Source: an uncultured Clostridia bacterium (GTDB taxonomy: Bacteria; Bacillota; Clostridia; Saccharofermentanales; Saccharofermentanaceae). Taken from it: a DNA stretch of 64,000 nucleotides. The translations under genes were made by a program, and so were the position numbers. Shown here in pieces: positions 18,301 to 26,430 of this stretch (position 1 is its first letter; each line of letters opens with the position of its first letter). The stretch lies in NCBI GenBank assembly GCA_946187935.1, contig CAMHSJ010000007.1, positions 33,499 through 97,498 on the forward strand, written 5' to 3'. The notes beneath the pieces are model-generated. The model worked only from the letters and a program-made list of their open reading frames with translations, made no database searches and had not been told where the DNA came from.

Positions 18301-19374
18301 AATACCATGACACTCTTAGAGAGCGGCAAGGTCAATTACATCATCTCTACTTCAGCAAAGGGAAGGCTCCCCGCAAGAGATTCCGTCAAGCTCAGAAGAA
18401 GGGCTGTCATGTTAGGAATTCCCTGCCTTACGGCTGTTGACACCGCTGATGCTCTTGCAGATTCCCTGATGAGCCACTACAGCGAGATCAACACAGAGCT
18501 TGTTGATATCAACAACATGCGCGAGAAGAGAAGAAAGATCGACTTCATCAAGATGCAGGGTGCAGGCAATGATTACATCTACATAGACTGCCTCGAGAAC
18601 ATGGTCGCATCTCCGGAATCACTCTCCGTTTACATGAGCGACAGGCACTTCGGCGTAGGCGGTGACGGAATAGTCCTCATCGCTCCTTCCAAGGTCGCTG
18701 ATGCCAGGATGATCATGTATAACCTGGACGGCTCCGAAGGTAACATGTGCGGCAACGCGATAAGGTGCGTAGGCAAGTACATGTACGATGTCGCAGGCCA
18801 CAAGAAAAAGCACATGACGATAGAGACCAAGTCAGGCATCAAGAAGCTCGAACTCATGACTTCAGGTGATGTTGTCGTCAGGGTCAAGGTCGACATGGGA
18901 CCTGCAATACTTGAGCCCTCCAAGATCCCTGTTAATATCGAAGGCGATAATGTAATAGATCACCCCGTAGATATCGACGGAGAAGAATACAAGATCACAT
19001 GCGTATCCATGGGCAATCCTCATGCTGTGGTATTCACTGAATTAGTCGATGTTATGGACTTGGAGAAGATCGGACCTAAGTTCGAGTTCAATGCCGCTCT
19101 TTTCCCTGAAAGGGTCAATACGGAATTTGTTAAAGTGATCGATGACCACACTCTCAAGATGCGCGTCTGGGAGAGAGGTTCAGGTGAGACGATGGCCTGC
19201 GGTACAGGTGCCTGCGCTACGGTCGTTGCAGCATGCCTTAACGGTTACTGCAAGAAGGGCGAGGACATCAGAGTAATACTCAAGGGCGGAGATCTCATCA
19301 TCAGATACACCGACGATACCGTTTACATGACAGGCAACTGTGAAAGGGTATTCGAAGGCTCGATGGAGGTCTGA
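15316..19374 (+). CDS. Fusion protein: carbamoyl-phosphate synthase large subunit (CarB) + diaminopimelate epimerase (DapF)
   Basis: One uninterrupted frame of 1352 codons. Residues 1 to about 1067 are a complete CarB: first ATP-grasp half ([20 protein letters not shown]), second half from about residue 555 ([16 protein letters not shown]) and the C-terminal MGS domain. From about residue 1068 there is a complete DapF of about 285 aa: [14 protein letters not shown], the first catalytic cysteine in [10 protein letters not shown] and the second in [11 protein letters not shown]. Both halves are full length and keep their active residues. The internal ATG at the junction (18517) has no ribosome site. 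DapF makes meso-DAP for lysine and peptidoglycan, so the fusion ties nitrogen flow to wall synthesis. RBS is AGGTGAAGGA. Confidence 0.93.
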   Translation: [1352 protein letters not shown]

Positions 19375-20040
19375 TTGGAAAGAAGATTTGAAGGTTTTGT
19401 TTTCGACATGGACGGGCTCCTGATCGATTCAGAGAGGGCTGTCTTAAGATGTTGGGAGCAGATCGGCAGGGAGAATGGTCTTGAAGGCATAACGGAGTTC
19501 GCTTTAAGCGTGATAGGGCAGAACTCTGAAGAGACCAACAGAAGGTTTATCGCAAGATACGGTGAGGACCTCCCTGTAGAATCATTCCGTCAGCAGACAA
19601 GAGACACGTTTAAGGCAATGCTGGGTAACGGGCAGATAGATCTCAAGCCCTATGCCCTTGAGATCATTAAGGCTCTTAAGGCCGAAGGATATAAGGTGGC
19701 ACTTGCCTCATCGACTTCAAGGCATTCGGTCGAGGATGAGATGAAGGTCCTGGGAACATATCCGTATCTTGATGTGCTTGTGTGCGGAGACGAGGTGGTA
19801 AACTCCAAGCCCGATCCCGAGATATTCCTTAAGGCATGCAGCAAGCTGGGCCTGACGCCAGATAAGTGCTGCGGTTTCGAAGACTCATATAACGGCATCA
19901 GATCGTGCAAGGCAGCGGGACTCTTTACGGTAATGGTGCCTGACATACTCCCGTCAACCGAGGAAACGGACAGATTAGCTGATCTTATCGTTGCTGATCT
20001 GGGTGAGGCTATGAAGAAACTGGGGATCGGAATATCCTGA
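19375..20040 (+). CDS. HAD-superfamily phosphatase, beta-phosphoglucomutase-like
   Basis: A 221-aa HAD hydrolase with motif I FDMDGLLIDSE, a helical cap, motif II ASSTS and motif III/IV SKPDPEIFLKA and GFEDSYNGIRSC. The E after LLIDS and the general layout fit the beta-phosphoglucomutase/phosphatase subgroup; substrate unknown. The start is TTG at 19375, the base after the stop of the fusion gene, with GGAGG at 19365-19369 inside the end of that gene, so translation is coupled to carB-dapF. Confidence 0.85.
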   Translation: MERRFEGFVFDMDGLLIDSERAVLRCWEQIGRENGLEGITEFALSVIGQNSEETNRRFIARYGEDLPVESFRQQTRDTFKAMLGNGQIDLKPYALEIIKALKAEGYKVALASSTSRHSVEDEMKVLGTYPYLDVLVCGDEVVNSKPDPEIFLKACSKLGLTPDKCCGFEDSYNGIRSCKAAGLFTVMVPDILPSTEETDRLADLIVADLGEAMKKLGIGIS

Positions 20041-20102
20041 TGACATTTCTATGCAGGGCGAAGAGCTTTTCGATACACAGATCTGTCATTAACGCGGACT
20101 GC

Positions 20103-20135
20103 CGGCTGTGTAACATTGTTACATAGCCGTTTTTT
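20103..20135 (+). terminator. Terminator after the car/HAD unit
   Basis: A 12-bp stem (20103-20114 with 20118-20129) with a 3-base loop is followed by six Ts. It lies 63 bases after the HAD stop and ends the attenuated car transcript. Confidence 0.85.
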
Positions 20136-20155
20136 ATGGCTTATATGACGCCGTG

Positions 20156-20164
20156 TGATATAAT
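20156..20164 (+). promoter_or_regulatory. Extended -10 promoter
   Basis: TGATATAAT at 20156-20164 is a perfect -10 box with TGn extension; no good -35 box is seen. It lies 34 bases before the start of the zinc-ribbon gene and directly after the terminator, so it is the likely promoter. Confidence 0.55.
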
Positions 20165-20197
20165 CTCATTGCAAATCCAAATTTGGGGGAGATAAAT

Positions 20198-21028
20198 ATG
20201 AAGGTCACTTGTGATTACTGCGGAAGTAATATTGATGACACTCTGGATAAATGTCCGAATTGCGGTGCTGTCAACAAGCACATGATGCGCAGCGGCAACC
20301 AGGTACCCAAGACGATAGAGGAGCTTCAGCAGTTCATCAAGGAGAAGGATATCCCTGCTGACAAGATGCGCTTCTTCATAGGCATCGATTATAAAGAGCC
20401 CAAGGCTTTCGGCATATTTAAGAATGAGACGAGCGGCATCGTTACCGTTTATAAGAACAAGGCAAGTGGCGAGCGTGCCATAAGATATGAAGGCGATGAC
20501 GAAGCTTACGCCGTAAATGAGATCTACCAGAAGATGAAAGCCGAGCTCCTTGAGCGCAAGCAGGCTGATCTTAACAGATCAAAGGGAAACACAAACTCTG
20601 CCCCCGGGAAGAGCACGAAGTCCTCACCTTTTGGGATCTTAGTCCTTGCTATGGTCTTCATCTTCATGGTGGTGATGCTTATCTTTGCTTCGGTAGATTC
20701 CAAGAGACCGAACAGAGGCTACTACACTTACGGTGATGACAGATACTACTACGATTCAGATGTATGGTATATCGCTTCGGCAACCGGGTGGGACAGGACG
20801 ACTGCTCCCGAGGATCTTGCCGAAGACTACGCTGATTATTATGAATGCCGTGATTATTCTTCGCTTGACGGTGATTACGCCGGTGATGTTGAGGAGTTCC
20901 CGACAGAAGCCTACAATAACGATGACGATGATGACAGCTGGGGCGATTCCAACTGGGATGACGATGACTGGGACTACGATTACGGCGGATGGGATGCCGG
21001 CGATTCCAACTGGGATTCGGACTGGTAA
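20198..21028 (+). CDS. Zinc-ribbon membrane protein with Asp/Trp-rich C-terminal tail
   Basis: A 276-aa protein not recognised as a named family. It has an N-terminal zinc ribbon (CDYCGSNIDDTLDKCPNCG), a globular part to about residue 115, one membrane span near residues 143-163 (FGILVLAMVFIFMVVMLIFA) and an outer tail that becomes extremely acidic and aromatic: repeated D-runs with S-N-W-D and G-W-D units ending in DSDW. The tail is placed outside if the zinc ribbon is cytoplasmic. Such acidic tails may bind cations or wall polymers; that is a guess. ATG 20198 has GGGGGAG ahead of it. Confidence 0.7.
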   Translation: MKVTCDYCGSNIDDTLDKCPNCGAVNKHMMRSGNQVPKTIEELQQFIKEKDIPADKMRFFIGIDYKEPKAFGIFKNETSGIVTVYKNKASGERAIRYEGDDEAYAVNEIYQKMKAELLERKQADLNRSKGNTNSAPGKSTKSSPFGILVLAMVFIFMVVMLIFASVDSKRPNRGYYTYGDDRYYYDSDVWYIASATGWDRTTAPEDLAEDYADYYECRDYSSLDGDYAGDVEEFPTEAYNNDDDDDSWGDSNWDDDDWDYDYGGWDAGDSNWDSDW

Positions 21029-21078
21029 GTTCTAAAAACTAATTGATATGCACTAACAGCAACGGTTGTGTTATTATA

Positions 21079-21101
21079 AACTCAAATAAATAAGTTGAGT
21101 T
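21079..21101 (+). other. Inverted repeat upstream of recJ
   Basis: AACTCAA (21079-21085) and TTGAGTT (21095-21101) are perfect complements separated by 9 bases and end 7 bases before the recJ ATG. The hairpin covers the place where the weak ribosome site GTTGAG lies, so it could limit recJ translation or be an operator. Confidence 0.4.
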
Positions 21102-21108
21102 ATATTCT

Positions 21109-23259
21109 ATGTTGCTTACAGGTAATGAATGGCACGTGAGGACATCCTCTGAGATCAGGGATGCCGATGCTTTGCTTAACGTGCTTCTTAAAAATCGTAA
21201 TATCACGTCCCCTGAGGAGATCAGGGATTTTCTTGCAGATGACAACGGCAAATGGTACGATCCGTTCCTTTATAAGGACATGCGTGAGGCTGTTGACCTC
21301 ATTAATGACGTCATGGACAGGAACGGCAAGATCCTTGTCTACGGCGACTATGACTGCGACGGCGTTACAGCCACATCCATACTCGTAAGGTATTTCAGAT
21401 ACCATAACTGCAATGTCAGCTACATCGTTCCGCACAGGTCTGAACACGGCTACGGCCTTACCGAGAAGATCATGGGCAAGGTAATAGACGAAGCTCCCGA
21501 GCTCGTCATAACAGTCGACTGCGGAATAACCAATATCGATACCGTATCTGAGCTCAAGGCCAGAGGCATCCATGTCATAGTATCAGACCACCATAACGTA
21601 AAAGATGAGCTGCCCTCGGCAGACTGCGTGATCTGTGCCAAGAGATCAGACAATACTTATCCTTTCCCCGACCTCTGCGGCGCGGGTGTCGCGCTTAAGA
21701 TCGTTGAGGCATTAGGCAGGGACGGAAGACATAAAGTAACTTCATCTCTGTGGCATCAGACGGTCGAGCTGGCAGGACTTGCAACGATAGCAGACCTCGT
21801 ATCCGTTACGGACGAGAACAGGACCATCATCAAGAAGGCCTTTAAGAGTATGAAGGACCCTTCCAACGTGGGCGTCAAGATGATGAACGAGAAGCTCCTT
21901 ACCAGGGGCAAGAACCTGGATGAGACTTTTATCTCATTTAATTACGTTCCCAGGATCAATGCGGCAGGAAGACTCTACGACTCTTCAGATGCCTTGAGAT
22001 TATTCCTCGAGGATACCCCTTCCAAGGCCGGAGTTGCCGTAGATGATCTTACACGTGAGAACGACGAGCGCAAGGCAATAGAGTCTAAAGTTTACGAAGA
22101 GGCATGTGCCCAGATAGAGAGTCCGAACCGTCCGGCTAAGTGGGCGCTCACGCGTCTTGCAGGTCCTATCGTCGTTTATGGCAAGGACTGGCATCAGGGC
22201 GTGCTCGGCATAGTTGCGGGCAAGATCGCTCAGACATACAGAAGATCCTGTATCGTCTTTACTGATGACGGCATCGATCCTGAATGTGCGAAGGGCTCGG
22301 GCAGGGCATACGGAAGCTTCGATCTTTTCGGTGCGCTGACCAACATCTCTGACAGGCTCGTAAATTTCGGAGGCCACAAGAAGGCTGCCGGCATGATGGT
22401 CCGCAAGAAGGACATGAGTGAATTCCTCGATGCTCTCGAAGCTGAATCATTAAGGATAAGGGGCATATCAGACGGCGAAGATGAGACTGATGCGATAGAG
22501 ATCGACTGTGAGCTTGATCCAAGCGAAGTAAACTTCGATACATATGCCAAGGTGTGCGAGTTAAGGCCATTTGGCATCGGCAATTCCAAGCCGGTATTTA
22601 AGACATCCGATCTTCTTATCTCAGGCATCTATTCCATGAGCGAGGGCGCTCACATCAGGCTCGATCTTGTTGACAGCAAGGATGCCAAGAACGGCAATGT
22701 ATTGTCTGCCGTAGGTTTCGGAATGGGATCTTACTTAGACCTTCTTAAAGTCGGAGATATCATTGATATCGCATATACCATGAATGAGTTCTGCGTCAGG
22801 GGAGATACGACGCTCTCGCTTCACCTTGAAGACATTCATCCTCACTTTGAAGATACGTTTATCTGGCAGAAATCCGCTATAGCAGAGAAGCTCTACATGA
22901 GCGGTCTTGCAATAGATCAGATCGCCAAGATGAGCAAGGATTCAGATCCTGAGACTGACATGATACCTACGCCTGAACAGTTCAAGGCAAGCTATCTGAC
23001 CCTTAACAAATACTGCAAGGGCAGCATGTCCACAGCTGACTGCAACCTCCTTGCGAAGCTTGTAAATGTCAATACAGGTGTTACAATTACTCCATTCCAG
23101 ATCAAGAGGTGCCTGGAGATCTTCTCCGAGTGCGGTCTTGTAAGTCTGGGAGCGGTTAAGCCGACTAGGCTCTGCTTCACTCTTCTTGAGGCTGAAGGCA
23201 AGCCCAAGCTTACTGATACCAAAACATACAAAAGGTTGACCGGAAATGGGCAAGTTTGA
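21109..23259 (+). CDS. recJ: Single-stranded-DNA exonuclease RecJ
   Basis: A 716-aa DHH-family 5'-3' exonuclease used in recombination and repair. The DHH domain has VYGDYDCDGVTATSI (motif I), VTVDCGITN (motif II) and SDHHN (motif III); the DHHA1 domain has RAYGSFDLFGAL and FGGHKKAAG; an OB-like region (RPFGIGNSKPVF) follows. A further C-terminal part of about 130 aa has EKLYMSGLAIDQIAKMSKD, as in the long Firmicutes RecJ. The ribosome site is weak. It overlaps rel by 14 bases, a conserved recJ-rel order in this phylum. Confidence 0.93.
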   Translation: MLLTGNEWHVRTSSEIRDADALLNVLLKNRNITSPEEIRDFLADDNGKWYDPFLYKDMREAVDLINDVMDRNGKILVYGDYDCDGVTATSILVRYFRYHNCNVSYIVPHRSEHGYGLTEKIMGKVIDEAPELVITVDCGITNIDTVSELKARGIHVIVSDHHNVKDELPSADCVICAKRSDNTYPFPDLCGAGVALKIVEALGRDGRHKVTSSLWHQTVELAGLATIADLVSVTDENRTIIKKAFKSMKDPSNVGVKMMNEKLLTRGKNLDETFISFNYVPRINAAGRLYDSSDALRLFLEDTPSKAGVAVDDLTRENDERKAIESKVYEEACAQIESPNRPAKWALTRLAGPIVVYGKDWHQGVLGIVAGKIAQTYRRSCIVFTDDGIDPECAKGSGRAYGSFDLFGALTNISDRLVNFGGHKKAAGMMVRKKDMSEFLDALEAESLRIRGISDGEDETDAIEIDCELDPSEVNFDTYAKVCELRPFGIGNSKPVFKTSDLLISGIYSMSEGAHIRLDLVDSKDAKNGNVLSAVGFGMGSYLDLLKVGDIIDIAYTMNEFCVRGDTTLSLHLEDIHPHFEDTFIWQKSAIAEKLYMSGLAIDQIAKMSKDSDPETDMIPTPEQFKASYLTLNKYCKGSMSTADCNLLAKLVNVNTGVTITPFQIKRCLEIFSECGLVSLGAVKPTRLCFTLLEAEGKPKLTDTKTYKRLTGNGQV

Positions 23260-25804
23260 TAACACAAGAGCAAGCAATTCCGAAGATATCGCCGAGCGCG
23301 CATATCTGGACGATGATGCGCAAAAGTGTGAGATCCCGCCCGAGATACAGGAGCAGTTTGACGAGGTCTTAAAGCTCTACACCGAGTATGCCGTGGAGGC
23401 TAACGTCGGAGCTGAGGATCTGGCCAAGGATCAGGATCTCATCAGAAGATCCTTTGAATTTGCCTACAAGGCTCACAGAAACCAGAAGCGTAAGACAGGT
23501 GAGCCCTACATCATCCACCCGCTTGCCGTTGCCAGGATCTTAACAGACATTAAGGTCGATGCTTCGACCCTGTCTGCAGCGCTCCTGCACGACACCATAG
23601 AAGATACCGCTGCTGACTGGGAGATGGTCTCGGTCAAGTTCGGTACTTCAGTAGCCAACCTGGTTGACGGTGTCACCAAGCTCAATACCAAATTGGACAA
23701 CGTAGTCTATAACAGCAAGACGGACATCCAGGCATCGAATGTGCGCAAGATGTTCATTGCCTTATCAGATGATATCAGGGTCATCTTCATCAAGCTCGCA
23801 GACCGTCTGCACAACATGCGTACGCTTAAGTTCCAGTCCCCCGAGAAGCAGATCGAAAAGGCCCAGGAGACATTAGACATATACGTTCCTTTCGCGGGAA
23901 GATTCGGTATCTATAAGATCAAGTGGGAATTAGAGGATCTGTGTCTCAGGTATCTGCACCCTGAAGAATACTTCAACCTCATCAATCTTGTTAATGGCGA
24001 CCGTGAACAGCGCGAAGGCTTCATGGAGCAGGTGGTCTCCGAGATCAGGGCCAAGCTTAAAGAGAACGGCATCACTCATTTCGAGATCGAGGGAAGACCC
24101 AAACATTTCTACAGCATCTACAAGAAGATGCACGACAAGGGCAAGACGATAGACGAGATCTACGACCTTTATGCCTGCCGCATAATAGTTGATGCGGTAA
24201 CCGAGTGCTATCAGGTCTTAGGCATCATCCACGAGATGTATCAGCATGTTCCCGGCAGGTTCAAGGACTACATCGCGATGCCTAAGGAGAACAAGTACCA
24301 GTCCATCCACACGACTGTCGTATCCCACACGGGAACTCCTTTTGAAGTGCAGATCAGGACATACCAGATGCACCAGACGGCAGAGTTCGGTATCGCCGCC
24401 CACTGGCACTATAAGGAAGCGGGCACTTCTTCAGAATACAAAGCTGACAGGTACGATGAGAAGATCGACGAGGTGCGTCAGATAATAGAGTCACAGAACG
24501 AGCTCTCGGATTCAGGAGAATTCTTAGAGTCTCTTAAGATGAACATTGCTCCTGACGAGATCTTTGTTTATACCCCTAAGCACGAGGTAATAAAGCTCCC
24601 GTCAGGTTCTTGCCCCATAGATTTTGCATATTCGATCCATTCAGGCATCGGCAACCACATGCACGGCGCCAAGGTAAACGGCAGGATAGTGCCTCTGTCA
24701 TACCGCTTGAAGAACAGCGATGTCGTTGAGATCTTATCTTCACCCAAGCTCGTCAAGGGACCTTCAAGAGACTGGATAAAGATAGTAAGGAGTCCAAATG
24801 CCAGGGCCAAGATCAACAACTGGTTCAAGAAGGAAGCAAGAGATGAGAATATCGTAAGAGGCAAGCAGGAACTTAATCGTGAGATAGAACGTAACGGCTT
24901 CAGTCCGGGCAGGCTCCTGATGCACAAGTCCATCGAGACGATCTTAAAGCGCAATAACTTCCAGAGCTTGGATGACATGTATGCCGCGATAGGTTACGGC
25001 AGCATCAGTGTCGTCAAGGTCTTCGGAAGATTAAGAGATGACTACATAAGGGGCATTACCGAAGCAGAGCGTAAGGAACTGGGTTACAGGGTCACTTCAG
25101 ACGGTAATGTCGCATACGATCCTAAGGATCTTCCCATTGAGATCGGCAAGTTCGACCAGTCTCATTCCAAGACAGGTAAGCCCGGACAGAAGGCTGACGC
25201 ATCAAGTAAGCAGGTCAAGAGTCTGGGAGAAGAAGATATCAACAGGATCTCCATGGATCCTCACCAGGCCGAAGAACCGCAGGGCACAACGAGAGCTTCA
25301 AGACAGAGCGAAGCAAGGGCTAAGTCCGCCTCTGAAAAACAGGTCATTGTCGAGGGATTGGATACTGTATCTACTCATATGGCAAGATGCTGCTGCCCGG
25401 TATTCGGAGATGACATAATCGGATATGTTACTCAGGAATCCGGTGTCGGCATACACAAGAAGACATGCGCCAATATAAGGCACATCATCGAAAACAAGGA
25501 CAACTCGCAGAAGGATATCGAGAGATACAGCAGACTCGTTCAGGCACATTGGATGGAAAAGTCACGGTACTCTTCTTTTATGGTCAAGCTCGTTGTATTT
25601 GCCAACAATTACGACAGGCTCTTTTTGGATGTCTTGGATAAGATCAATCAGGAGAAGACCAAGGTCAACAACCTGAACGCAGTAACAGAAGGTCCTGATG
25701 CCAAGCTCTACATAACTCTTACCGTTTCAGGCAAGGAGCATCTGGACAGGGTAATTGAGCGTATCAAGTTGTTGAAGGACGTCGAGAAGATCGTAAGAGC
25801 GTGA
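23246..25804 (+). CDS. rel: Bifunctional (p)ppGpp synthetase/hydrolase Rel
   Basis: An 852-aa stringent-response enzyme. The hydrolase HD motif is intact (LLHDTIEDT at about residues 113-121), followed by the synthetase domain (GRFKDYIAMPKENKYQSIHT), the TGS domain (FVYTPKHEVIKLPSGSCPIDFAYSIHSGIG), a zinc-finger region with CCCPVFGDDIIGY and a C-terminal ACT domain. So it can both make and break the alarmone. It is about 110 aa longer than usual because of an N-terminal extension of some 50 aa and a polar, low-complexity linker at about residues 630-705. It starts inside recJ. Confidence 0.95.
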   Translation: MGKFDNTRASNSEDIAERAYLDDDAQKCEIPPEIQEQFDEVLKLYTEYAVEANVGAEDLAKDQDLIRRSFEFAYKAHRNQKRKTGEPYIIHPLAVARILTDIKVDASTLSAALLHDTIEDTAADWEMVSVKFGTSVANLVDGVTKLNTKLDNVVYNSKTDIQASNVRKMFIALSDDIRVIFIKLADRLHNMRTLKFQSPEKQIEKAQETLDIYVPFAGRFGIYKIKWELEDLCLRYLHPEEYFNLINLVNGDREQREGFMEQVVSEIRAKLKENGITHFEIEGRPKHFYSIYKKMHDKGKTIDEIYDLYACRIIVDAVTECYQVLGIIHEMYQHVPGRFKDYIAMPKENKYQSIHTTVVSHTGTPFEVQIRTYQMHQTAEFGIAAHWHYKEAGTSSEYKADRYDEKIDEVRQIIESQNELSDSGEFLESLKMNIAPDEIFVYTPKHEVIKLPSGSCPIDFAYSIHSGIGNHMHGAKVNGRIVPLSYRLKNSDVVEILSSPKLVKGPSRDWIKIVRSPNARAKINNWFKKEARDENIVRGKQELNREIERNGFSPGRLLMHKSIETILKRNNFQSLDDMYAAIGYGSISVVKVFGRLRDDYIRGITEAERKELGYRVTSDGNVAYDPKDLPIEIGKFDQSHSKTGKPGQKADASSKQVKSLGEEDINRISMDPHQAEEPQGTTRASRQSEARAKSASEKQVIVEGLDTVSTHMARCCCPVFGDDIIGYVTQESGVGIHKKTCANIRHIIENKDNSQKDIERYSRLVQAHWMEKSRYSSFMVKLVVFANNYDRLFLDVLDKINQEKTKVNNLNAVTEGPDAKLYITLTVSGKEHLDRVIERIKLLKDVEKIVRA

Positions 25805-25807
25805 GGG

Positions 25808-25821
25808 AGAGCTTCGGCTCT
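25808..25821 (+). other. Small UUCG hairpin after rel
   Basis: AGAGC (25808-25812) and GCTCT (25817-25821) pair around a TTCG tetraloop, four bases after the rel stop codon. No T-run follows, so it may protect the mRNA 3' end or be part of a weak terminator. Confidence 0.35.
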
Positions 25822-25866
25822 ATAAAGGATCTACCTTCAGTGCAACATTCTGCCTTACTGAACTGT

Positions 25867-25888
25867 ATTTACCGTATAGACGGTAAAT
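25867..25888 (+). promoter_or_regulatory. Perfect 9-bp inverted repeat next to a ribosome site
   Basis: ATTTACCGT (25867-25875) and ACGGTAAAT (25880-25888) flank a 4-base spacer and end directly before the GAGGTG ribosome site of the lipoprotein gene. It could be an operator for a dimeric repressor or an RNA hairpin that blocks ribosome entry. Confidence 0.45.
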
Positions 25889-25900
25889 GAGGTGTGTCCA

Positions 25901-26389
25901 ATGAAAAAGATAAAGTTCAGTACAATATTACTTGCGGTCTTGCTAATGATCTCATTATCAGTACTTGCGAGCTGCAATAATATGAGCGCCGGCAGCAGCG
26001 AAGAACCCGAAGCTTCGGCTGATGGATCGGGATCCATATCTGACGATCATGTTATCGATCTGATCCCCGAAGACTATGAACCCAGGAAAGAGATAACTGA
26101 CGACTACATCGCAGTCTTTCATGGCGGCTCGGGAGAACTGACATATCTGACTTATATCTATAAGATCGATAACGGTCACGATAACTGCGGATTTGAGTAC
26201 ATCAGTGCTGAGTCATACGGAATGACCGCAGATCAGACCATAAGGATCCTTGACATTGGAACTGTTCTTTGGACTGAGGATGTTTTCCCTGCAGCTGAAG
26301 AGAACAATGCTTATGATTTCGTTACTCTTCCAGGTGACAGGAATACATACACAATCGATGAATTCAAGGATATGTTCCTGATGTGTTGA
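25901..26389 (+). CDS. Small lipoprotein of unknown function
   Basis: A 162-aa secreted lipoprotein. The signal ends in lipobox VLAS-C at residue 27, followed by a Ser/Glu/Asp-rich linker and a short domain with FHGGSGELTYLTYIYKIDNG. No family is recognised. ATG 25901 has GAGGTG at 25889-25894; the GTG nine bases earlier lies within that site. It faces the RNase J gene and is separated from it by copy 3 of the 29-bp repeat. Confidence 0.7.
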   Translation: MKKIKFSTILLAVLLMISLSVLASCNNMSAGSSEEPEASADGSGSISDDHVIDLIPEDYEPRKEITDDYIAVFHGGSGELTYLTYIYKIDNGHDNCGFEYISAESYGMTADQTIRILDIGTVLWTEDVFPAAEENNAYDFVTLPGDRNTYTIDEFKDMFLMC

Positions 26390-26401
26390 TAGATTTTTCA
26401 A

Positions 26402-26430
26402 TGTGACAACAGGCATGTCCCCTTGTCACA
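26402..26430 (-). repeat. 29-bp REP-like palindrome, copy 3 (inverted)
   Basis: Read on the minus strand it starts TGTGACAAGGGGACATGCC and ends TGTTGTCACA, one base different from the copy at 8205. It lies over the last codon and the TGA stop of the RNase J gene, so the element itself supplies the stop. As with the other copies, its orientation follows the gene whose end it abuts. Confidence 0.75.

Noticed and set aside
18517..19374. Separate dapF gene starting at the internal ATG
   Set aside because: No Shine-Dalgarno before it and the reading frame is continuous with carB, so a fusion is the simpler reading.
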